Origin: Verrucomicrobiota bacterium
GTDB lineage: Bacteria; Verrucomicrobiota; Verrucomicrobiia; Limisphaerales; CAIMTB01
Direction of reading: 5' to 3'
DNA length: 48,268 bases
NCBI GenBank assembly: GCA_963205105.1
Contig: CAUJJW010000357.1
Span: 1-48,268 of the forward strand
Made by a program: the position numbers and the translations under genes. Under the pieces are notes generated by a model that worked only from the letters and a program-made list of their open reading frames with translations, did not search any database and had not been told where the DNA came from. Of this stretch, positions 8,962-18,800 are shown piece after piece (within the stretch, counting starts at the first letter, position 1; each line of letters begins with the position of its first letter).

Positions 8962-11900
8962 ATGAACCGCAGCCAATCCCAGCGAGGCATCGCCCTCATC
9001 ACGACGCTGATCATGCTGTCCGTGGTGACGCTGATGGCGGTCGCTTTCCTGGCCGTCAGCCGGCGCGAGCGCGCGTCGGTGACGACCAGCTCGGATCGTG
9101 TCGATGCCAAGTCCATGGCCGAAATCGCCCTGCAACGGGCGGAAGTCGAGGTTGTGGCCCGGGTTCAAGCCGTTTCGAACCTGCTCAACTACGATCTGTT
9201 GGTTTCCACCAACTTCATCAATCCGGACGGATTCATCGTAGGGAACACGAACATCGCCAACGTCAGTTATGTGTATCCCAACGGGGTTGAGCTGACTGGG
9301 GACGATCTGCTGGCGATGTACCGGAACCTCCAGGTGGATCCGCGCGCGCCGGTCTTCATGGAGACCAATGTGGTCACCCGGGCCCAGGAGCATCGGTTCT
9401 TCCTGGATTTCAATCGGAACGGCCGGTTCGAGACGAACGGCTTGCAGTTTGAGGTCGATTTCAACGGGCGATCGCTGGGGCTGACCAACTTCCATATCGG
9501 CGATCCCGAGTGGATCGGCGTTCTTCGGCGACCGGACCAGCCGCATTCCGGTTCCAATCACTTTGTGGGACGCTATTCCTACCTGGTGCTGCCGGCGGGC
9601 AAGACGCTCGACCTGAATTTCCTGCACAACCAGGCGAAGCGCCTGGGGCCGGCGGTGGAGAGCTTCGCGCGCAACCAGGGGGTGGGATCCTGGGAGATCA
9701 ATCTGGCTGCATTCTTCGCGGACCTGAACACGAACGCCTGGCGGAGCTACGCCTACCGCACCAACTTGTTCACTTCCAGTGCGGGGGCCACCTTCAGCGA
9801 TGCCCTGGCGCTCCTCCGACATCGGTATCGGCGCGACGTTTACGACAACAACCCCTCGTACAACCGGCTTCAATCCATCCGTCAGTTGTTTCGGGCCGAA
9901 GGGTTCAACGCGTTCCTCCGTGACGGGAACGATGGGTATTCCGACGGACCCATCCAGCTTGGCATCCCTCGCCCCTTCCGACTCAACGGCGCGAGTTTCG
10001 AGATCGACGAGAACGACGAGCCCAATGAACCGTGGCCCGGCGCCGAGAATCCCTTCCAGTTCTTTGATCCCCAGGAGCTGTTCACGGTGGCGGAGGCTGC
10101 GGTCTCGCAAGCGCCTTACACCGAACTCGCCGACGGGACACTTGGCGTACCTGCGACCACCGGTTTCGCGGACCGCCTGAACCGGATCTCCGCCCTGCGC
10201 AGTACGTATGACAGGCACACCTTCTATCGGTTGCTGGGGCAGTTGGGCATGGACTCCGTTCCGGCGAACCGGGGCCTGATCCACCTGAACTACGACAACC
10301 GGCTGGACTTCGATCCCCGTCTCGAAGGTGCCCGGCCGAATTCCGGCTGGGGTTTCTTTGCCACCAACTTCGTGGCCTGGTCGCCGATCGCCTTTTTCAC
10401 CAACGCGGCGGACGCGATCCTGAAGACGGCGTATCCGCCGGGAATCGTCGGCCTTCCGCACGTCTCGATCACCAACCTATCGGTTTGGCCCACCAACCTT
10501 TATGTGCCGGAGGTTCATCGGTCCATGCAGTTGGCGGCGAACATCTTCGATGCGACGACCAACGCGACCCAAACGCTCTACCCGCACCTGCCGCACGTCT
10601 ATCGGCCGCTCTTTGGACGGCAAGGCAATGGCAGCGTGGTGATCACGGGCTACGAACCGGTTTGGGATGGGCGCCTCTTCTGGGCCAACTCGGTGACCAA
10701 CAATCATCCGGACCTCGACGAGATCGGGGCGACGGCCACCTTCGCCCGCAACACCCACGTGGCGGGTGTGCCCTTGGTCATCGGTGCCAAGAAGGGCTTT
10801 CCCAACTTCAACGAGTTCGCCATGCAGACGGTCGTTCAGGCGACCCGTAAGTTGGAGCTGGTGAAGGCGGCTCCGCAGGCCCGGCCATCGATCACCAACC
10901 AGCTTTACACGATCGGGATCTCGAACCTGTTCGGAGTGGAATTCTACAATTCGTACACCCAGGCATTCACGCGCCCCATCGAACTGCGGGTTCGGGTGGA
11001 AACCGACATGGTGTTGTCCAACGAAGTTCGCGTGGTTCGTCGATTGGGCCCGCTGACCCTGGTCACCAACATCGTCTATGACCGGTCCACCCTCGATCGC
11101 ACCTGGCAGGGCGGGGAATTCAAGCTGCCCATGAACCGGGTGCTGACGTTCATCCCGGACTCCATCTACCGCGCGGACGGCACCTTGCTGAGTGTGAGCA
11201 ACCGGACCCAGGTGCCGTTTGAATCGGCTCGCGGTTTCCCCATTCCAACCTGGCGTCTCTCCATCACCAACCGCCTGCAGGCGATGCTGATCGACGCCAG
11301 CCCCACCGGCAACGGGCGTATCATCGACTATGTCGATCTGGACAACCTGAACAGCATCATCGACGTCACGGCGGCCTTGTTCGGGCAGGAGGACGAAACA
11401 GGGCAGGCCTCCTTGATCGGGAGCTTCTGGCAAACCAATCGCGTGGGCGGCATCCCCGATGGCATCCGGAACCAGATCCAGGCATCGCTCGGCAGCATCA
11501 ATGTCGCCGAATGGAACAGCGCCTCCTTCGACCCGATCAGCGGTCTCGACAAGGATAAGTCGGTCGAACGTTTCCGGCAGTTCGTCGGGCTGGGCGGGGT
11601 AGGGTCGCAATCCCCCACGCTTCGCATGCAGGTTCCCTTTTCGCCGGCACGGAAGCTCTTTCAGAACAAGGCCTGGCAGGTCAACGACCCGCTCGTCAAC
11701 GATCTCTACTTCGACCTCGAGGACCCGTCCCGGACCAATGACGTGCGTTACGTCAAGCCGGTGCGCGCTGCGATCGGGGCGGACACCCACAACCTGGGCC
11801 AGATCAACTACCGCTACCGGCCCTGGCAGGCCAATCTGTACAGCAGCGGGGACAGCACGGACTTCGATCCCGGGGTCAAGGATCCCCAGATCACTCGTTC

Positions 11901-12723
11901 CGATGACTGGGACTTCCCGACCAATGCGCTTCCGTCGGTGGGCTGGCTCGGGCGCATTCACCGCGGGACACCCTGGCAGACGTTTTACATGAAGTCCGGG
12001 GTGGCCATCCCCCGCGAATGGATTCGCTGGACCGGGCATGTGCCGCTGCAGTTGCCGGGTTTGGCGGGGATCTTCCATCCCAGCACCCACCCCACCAACG
12101 ACTGGCGGATTCCTGGCCTGTTCACCACCGCCATGGGCGAGAACGCCTCCCGAGGTCTGCTCTCCGTGAATCAGTCCGGGTACGCCGCCTGGTCCGCGGT
12201 GTTGAGCGGGATTCCGGTGTTGACCAATCAATTCGCCACCAACGTGGGGCCCAGCTTGATCGCACCCAACTCCCTGGAACTGCGAACCATCGTCGATGGC
12301 ATCAATCTCGCCCGAACGGCCCGGCAGGGCGGGCGCTTCAATTATCTGGGAGAGATTCTCTCCGCACCCGAGTTGAGCCTTCAATCGCCGTACTTGCGGT
12401 TGACCGCCGGACCTCGGGGAACCCCCGCCGATGCAGTCGTGGAACGCATCCCGCAGATGGCGTTGTCGCTGCTGAAACGGGATGAACCACGATTTGTGGT
12501 GTATGCTTACGGGCAATCACTCCGGCCGGCACCGGCCTCGGTGGTCACCGATTTCGGACCGTACTTCCAGATGCCCACGAACTACGTGATCAGCGGGGAG
12601 TACGTGACCAAGACGCTCATGCGGTTGGAGACGGTCTCCGACCAGGATCCGCTGACCGGGCGGGTGCGCCAACGCATCCTGCCGGTCAAGGAGAGCTACA
12701 ATGAGGTTCCGCCGACCGAGTGA
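8962..12723 (+). CDS. Giant GspK/PilX-like minor pseudopilin
   Basis: 1253 residues from ATG 8962; a TTG at 8950 would overlap the upstream stop and is less likely. The N-terminus SQRG^IALITTLIMLSVVTLMAV is a short positively charged leader and hydrophobic helix with Thr, not Glu, at +5. Loss of Glu5 is the hallmark of GspK, which caps the pseudopilus tip. Then comes RRERASVTTSSDRVDAKSMA, the PilX/GspK-type region where the helix leaves the membrane. The remaining roughly 1200 residues are Asn/Thr/Arg-rich with many FxTN-type beta segments and no named domain. GspK is usually near 300 residues, so this is about four times normal. It is last in the pseudopilin run and lies 95 bases before the protease gene. 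Confidence 0.78.
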   Translation: MNRSQSQRGIALITTLIMLSVVTLMAVAFLAVSRRERASVTTSSDRVDAKSMAEIALQRAEVEVVARVQAVSNLLNYDLLVSTNFINPDGFIVGNTNIANVSYVYPNGVELTGDDLLAMYRNLQVDPRAPVFMETNVVTRAQEHRFFLDFNRNGRFETNGLQFEVDFNGRSLGLTNFHIGDPEWIGVLRRPDQPHSGSNHFVGRYSYLVLPAGKTLDLNFLHNQAKRLGPAVESFARNQGVGSWEINLAAFFADLNTNAWRSYAYRTNLFTSSAGATFSDALALLRHRYRRDVYDNNPSYNRLQSIRQLFRAEGFNAFLRDGNDGYSDGPIQLGIPRPFRLNGASFEIDENDEPNEPWPGAENPFQFFDPQELFTVAEAAVSQAPYTELADGTLGVPATTGFADRLNRISALRSTYDRHTFYRLLGQLGMDSVPANRGLIHLNYDNRLDFDPRLEGARPNSGWGFFATNFVAWSPIAFFTNAADAILKTAYPPGIVGLPHVSITNLSVWPTNLYVPEVHRSMQLAANIFDATTNATQTLYPHLPHVYRPLFGRQGNGSVVITGYEPVWDGRLFWANSVTNNHPDLDEIGATATFARNTHVAGVPLVIGAKKGFPNFNEFAMQTVVQATRKLELVKAAPQARPSITNQLYTIGISNLFGVEFYNSYTQAFTRPIELRVRVETDMVLSNEVRVVRRLGPLTLVTNIVYDRSTLDRTWQGGEFKLPMNRVLTFIPDSIYRADGTLLSVSNRTQVPFESARGFPIPTWRLSITNRLQAMLIDASPTGNGRIIDYVDLDNLNSIIDVTAALFGQEDETGQASLIGSFWQTNRVGGIPDGIRNQIQASLGSINVAEWNSASFDPISGLDKDKSVERFRQFVGLGGVGSQSPTLRMQVPFSPARKLFQNKAWQVNDPLVNDLYFDLEDPSRTNDVRYVKPVRAAIGADTHNLGQINYRYRPWQANLYSSGDSTDFDPGVKDPQITRSDDWDFPTNALPSVGWLGRIHRGTPWQTFYMKSGVAIPREWIRWTGHVPLQLPGLAGIFHPSTHPTNDWRIPGLFTTAMGENASRGLLSVNQSGYAAWSAVLSGIPVLTNQFATNVGPSLIAPNSLELRTIVDGINLARTARQGGRFNYLGEILSAPELSLQSPYLRLTAGPRGTPADAVVERIPQMALSLLKRDEPRFVVYAYGQSLRPAPASVVTDFGPYFQMPTNYVISGEYVTKTLMRLETVSDQDPLTGRVRQRILPVKESYNEVPPTE

Positions 12724-12818
12724 TTCCACGGGGCGAAGGCTCGCGTTCGCCAAGTGGTGCGTGTCGTGCGACGATCAACCCTGATTCTCGAAACCCATTT
12801 CACCTGATTTTTCCTGTT

Positions 12819-15800
12819 ATGCGCATGCGAACCCGAACCCTGCTGATGATCGGCGTCCTCGCCTTCGTGGCGACGGCGGTCCTCTGGCGTCTGGGTGACG
12901 CCCGGTTCTCGTGGCGCCGCGGCCAGCTCGCGTCGCGAACGGATTCGTCGACGCCCCTTCAGACGACGCTTTCCAACCTGGTGGTTCCCCGTGTCCCTGT
13001 GCTGCCTTCGTCTCTGGCGAGCACCGGAGCCGCCCCGGCAACCGCCCCGACCGCGGCAGCTGCGGATCGAACGTCGTTGCGGTTGACCAACACCGATCGT
13101 CCCGTCGACGCACTCTCGCGCGACGACCAGGCCTTGGTGTTGCGGAACGCCTTCATCGACACCTCGACCGGCAAACCCCTGGAGATCCCGCCACATCTGC
13201 GGGCTGGGGAAGAGCCCGGCTCCTACGTGGTGCAGGCGCGGGGAGCTGTTTCCCGGGAGTTCCAGGAAGCCCTGCGCAGTGCTGGAACGCGTTTCGTTTC
13301 GTATGTGCCGGTGAACGCCTACCTCGTGGCGGCAACGGCGGCACAAGCGGCTCAACTTCAGGCGCTTCCCGTGGTGGGTGCGGTGGTTCCTTTCGAACCT
13401 TACTTCAAGCTGGAACCCGCCCTGCTGGCACGGGCGGTGAGCGATGAGGCGCTTGCGGCGGATCAGCGGCTCACGGTCACCCTCTTGCCAGGCGTGGGGC
13501 GCGACGTGCTCCAAACGGCTGGTGCGGAAGTCCAGGCCGAGTTTGCCACACCCTTTGGCCCCGGTTTCCTGGTTGAAGCGGAGGGCATGACCCTCGCAAG
13601 TCTGGCGAAGTTGCCGGAAGTGCAGGGCATCGAAATGTTCCGTCAGCGGCAGTTGCTCAACGACCGCACCCGGAATCGGTTTGGCGTGTCGTCCGGCACC
13701 AACGCACCCGGTTCCTACACCAACTACCTGGGCCTGACCGGCACCAACGTGGTGGTCAATGTCAACGACTCCGGCATCGATGAAACCCATCCGGACCTCG
13801 TGCGACGGGTAACCTCAGACGCACCGTCCACGCTGGTGGATTTCGACGGCCACGGCACGCACGTCGCCGGCACCATCGCCGGCAGTGGCATCATGTCGGG
13901 CGCGGTCAGCAATGCACCGGGATCCGCCATCCCTGGCGCTGACTTTCGCGGGATGGCTCCGGAAGCCAGCCTGTACGCGCTTCCGATCGACCTGAACACG
14001 GGGCCGTTGATCTCGGATGCCTATCTGCAGCAGACCGCCGCCACGAACTACTACATCACCCAGGCACGGACGAACCTGCTGATTTCGAACAACAGCTGGG
14101 GCTACATCAACGCCTTCGAGTACACGGTGGCTTCCGCAAGTTACGATGCCGCCGTCCGCGACGCCCTCCCGGACACGACCGGGGTCCAGCCGATTCTCTA
14201 CGTCTTTGCCTCCGGCAACGAAGGCAGCGGCGCCGACGACGGTCAGGGGGGTGAGCCCAACACCGTGCGCGCGCCAGGTACCGGCAAGAATGTGATCACG
14301 GTCGGAGCCATCGAATCTCTGCGTGAAATCACCAACGAAGTCGTGTCGATCCTTGCCGACGGGACGATGACGACCAATCAGGTGTTCCTGGGCGAGACGG
14401 ATACCGATGACCAAATCACGTCGTTCTCCGGTCGTGGCAACATCGAGCCTGGCATCGAAGGCCAGTTCGGCCGGTTCAAGCCGGACGTTGTCGCTCCGGG
14501 TGCCTTCACGATTTCCGCGCGGGCGAGCGACTGGGTGGATCCCGAGTTTTTCACCAGCGTTCTGGTGAACCGGATCGAGCGCCAGAATGTGACGCCCGGC
14601 ACCCGGATCAACTACTCGCTGTTCGTCCCGGAACGGGCGTCCGAGTTTCGCGTGCGACTGCTGCGCAATGACTTCTCTCCGGATCCGTTGCCGGGCCTTC
14701 CCATGTACCTTCGGTATGGCGATGTGCCAGCGGTCGGCGACCTCGTGTCCACGAACAGCATCATCCGGGTTCCCCCGGACGGCACGCTGGTGGCCGGTGA
14801 CTGGTTCTACGGCGTGGGCAATTCCACGGACCGGGCGGTCAGCTACGACATCCAAACGATCGTCGTCATCACCAACGGCAACTTTGGCTACTTCGATCAG
14901 CTGAAGCTCCTGAACGGCGGTCTGGCTCCCCATTATCGCTTTGAATCGGGGACCAGCATGGCGGCACCAGCGGTCAGTGGTTTGCTGGCGTTGTACCAGG
15001 ATTACTTCCAGCGCGAAGGCCGCGCGGTGACACCCGCCTTGATGAAGGCGCTGCTCATCAACGGCGCCCGCTCCCTGGGTTCCCATTACAACTTCAGCCT
15101 GCGCGACGTGCTGAACCTCCAGGGGTGGGGCGGGGCCAACATCACCAACGCCCTGCCGGCGGGTGAATTCGGTTCCCTGACGGGCAGCGTCCATGCGGTG
15201 CAGTTCACCGACCAAACCGGAACCAACGCGCTGTCCACCGGTCAGGAACGGACCTGGCGGGTCACCGTGGCCCCCGAGGCCGTTGACCAGATTCTCAAGT
15301 TTTCCTTGGTGTGGACAGATCCCCCCGGAAACCCGGCCTCCGGCATCAAGCTGGTCAACGACCTGGATCTCATCGTGAAGGATGAAGCCACGGGCGATGA
15401 GTACCACGGGAACGACATTCCCTACCGAAGCGATTTCAACATCCCGCACGCGGCTGGAACGGCGGTCACCAACGACAACGTCAACAACGTCGAGAACGTG
15501 CTGATCCGGCCGCCGGTCGGAACCAACTACCTGCTGACCGTGCGCGGGCGTCGGGTCAACGTGAACGCGGTGCAGTCGCATCCGGATGGGATCGCGCAGG
15601 ACTTCGCCCTCGTGGCCTCGGTCGCCAACACCCGGCTGACCAACGTGCTCGACATCCAGTTGCGAACCGAGCCGTTCCTGGCGGCCACGCCGGTGATTTC
15701 GACCCTGACCAACGGCTTGCCCATCGTGCGGGCGCGAACCGGCGCGATGCCTCCCCGCTTTGGCACCTTGCCCGGTTCGACCAACCAGTGGTCGTTCTTC

Positions 15801-18800
15801 GTCTTCACCAATTTGCAATCCAACACCCCCCAGGGCGTCGGGTTGACCAATGGCCAATACGTGGCCTTCCTGACCTTTGGCGCGATGAATCTCTCCAAGC
15901 CTCGCGAGGCCGGGGCGGACATCGACCTCTACGCGACCACCGACCCGAGCATCACCAACCTCAGCCCGGTGGCGGTGCAGAACTCCCTGAAGTCCGTCAA
16001 ACCCGGTGGCATCGAGACGATCATCCTGACCAACGCACCCCTGGGAGCGGTCTACTATCTCGCCGTGAAGGCTGAAGACCAGCAGGGCGCTGAATTCACC
16101 ATCGCCGGCTTGTCCAGCAACCAGCCGTTCGACGAGGACGACGGCCAGGGGAACCGCATCGTCCGGGGTGTTCCCTACTTCGTCCCTGTCCCGGATGGTT
16201 CGCCCGATGCTCCGCAGGTTGGCTACGTCTTTGGCATCGTCACGACGTCGTTCCCGGTCCGGCAGGTTACCGTGACCAATACGGTGAGTTTTGACAGCAC
16301 GGGCGATTTGCTTTTCAACCTCGCCCACGAAACCAGCTTCGCCGTCCTGGGGAACCACGAGCTCGATCCCTTCGGACGCGGCGGCGTGGAAACCACGGTC
16401 TACGACGACAGTGGCGCTGGGGTGGGCATTGGCCAGGTGTTTGGCAAACCTTCCGACGGCCCGGGAACGCTGGAGAGTTTTGTGGGCATGGAAGCGGCCG
16501 GCGCCTGGATTCTCACGGTCACGGACAATGCTCTGACCCAGGTGGCCACCAACGTGGCGATGTCCCTCTTCGTCCAACGCGAACCCGAGGAGGATGAAGC
16601 CCTGTTCTTCACCTTGCGACCTGGCGAATGGGTCCGGCGTGCCCGCCGACTCCCGCCTTCGGCGACCAACCTGATCGTGCGGGTCACCGACATTTCCGGC
16701 GGTTCCAGTGCGCTCGAGATTTACGCCCGTCGGCTGTTCCCGCCGTCGCTGGTGGATTACGACAAGTACGCGATCATTCCCGGCGGTCAGAGCGAGGGCT
16801 CACTGACCATTGGCCTCGCAGACGTTCCTCCGCTCAACCCCGGCTTGTACCACGCCGGCGTCTACAATCCCGGCCCGGAAACCGTCTCGGGAGCGCTCTG
16901 GATCGACTACGAAGTCGACCCGAATCTGGCAGGCGACCGGGGCTATGGAACCACGGCGGCACTTCCGATTCCGGACGACGCCGTCATCCGCTCGTCGATC
17001 CCCGTGCTTGAGGACCGCATCCTTGCGGATGTGCGCGTGGGAGTCCGGGTCGATCATCCGCGGGTTTCGGACCTGGTGTTCCGCCTCATCTCACCGCAGG
17101 GGACAAAGGTGGTTCTCTCGGAGAACCGGGGTGGGGAGATTGGAACCGCCTATGGTGCGGACAATGGTTCGACCCGTATCTTCACAAGCTTCACCGACGA
17201 CACCAATCGGACGGTCATTCCCATCAAGTTTGGCGAGCCGGCGTTCACCAACAGCCCGGTGTTTTCCACATCCTCGAATCGGGTGGTGATGGCGGATGGC
17301 TTTGAGTCTGCCGTGGCACGGACGTACCTGACGGGCGAAGCAGTGTTGCCGGGATGGACCATGCTGACAGGGCAGGGAACGGTGATTCGCAACGCAGCGG
17401 GCAGCACCAACCGTTTTGAGGGTGACCAATACCTCGTCCTGGATCCCGGAGTGGCTTCGATCGGTACGAACCTTGTCCTGGCACCCACCACCTCCTACCG
17501 GGTGCGATTCGGTGTCAGTCGATTGCCCGGTGGTCAGCCCCAGGGCCTTCAGGTGTATCTGAACAACGTGCTGGTGCATGAGGTTTCGGACCTCACCGCA
17601 AGCACGGGGTGGGCGGTCAGTTCCTTCGTCTTCACCGCCACGGTGCCCCAGGCACTCCTGGAATTCCGGACCATGAACAATGCCGTGGCGCAGGTCGCAC
17701 TAGCCCTCGACGGGATTCTGGTCGAGGAGGCTGACGCGCCGATGAACAGCTATTACCTCGCCGAGGAAAGGCTGAAGCCGTTGATCGGACAGCGATCCCT
17801 GGGCGAATGGCGCCTGGAAATCTCCGACAGCCGCGCAGGTCCGTCCTTGACCAATGCTGGCGCGCTCCTGGGTTGGCGTCTGGAGTTGGACTTCGATCTG
17901 GATACAGTTCGAGCCGTTCGGCTGACCAATGGCGTGCCTTACTTCGGCAGTGTGAACGAGGACGAGGTCCAGTACTTCTACGTCGACACCCCGGTCTGCG
18001 CGACCACCTCCGTCAATATCCTGGCGGGTGAACTGGCCACGCTGCTGCTCTATGGCGATCGCGACGGTTTGCCTGCGGCGGATCTCGGCAACTTCGTGGA
18101 CGACTACGGTCCGTACATCAATGTCGAGGCCGGCGGTCGGGCGACGCTGACACTCACCACCAACGTGCCTGCCTCCGCCCCGCTGCGGCCGGGTCAGCGC
18201 TACTTCTTGGCCGTCCGCAATTTTCAACCCGATCGCCTGGCCAATCCGTTCGGGATCATGGTCACTTTTGACTGTGAGGATGCGCCGCTGCCCGTGGTTC
18301 CATCCCTGACCAATGGCATCCCGTTCACCGCCACCATCGATCCGGGACCCGGACTGCATTACTACCAGTTCGAAGTGAGTTCGAACGCCATCCGGGCCGA
18401 CTTTGAACTGACCCCGCTCAGCGGCAACAACGTCGACATGTACATCAAGCGCGGTCGCATCACGCCACCCGATCCGGCGGATCCGCAGCCGCTGCCGAAC
18501 CCGAACGTGTTCGACTATCGCTCCGACCTCCCCGGCGGCACGGACATCGACACCGTGACCATCGGGCGGACGTCCGCTCCCGAGCCGCTGGTGCCCGGAA
18601 TCTGGTTCGTCGCGGTGCGCAACGGGGACGTGGTTCCCGCTCAGTACTCGATCAAGGTCACCGAGACCTACACCACCATCGTCAACCTGACCAACAACGT
18701 CGCCTACACCAACACGATCGCGCCGCCCCTCGATCCGCTGGTCGGCTTCCAGGGAGAAGATCTCCAGTTCTACGCCTTCCTGGTGTCCTCGAACTCGGTG

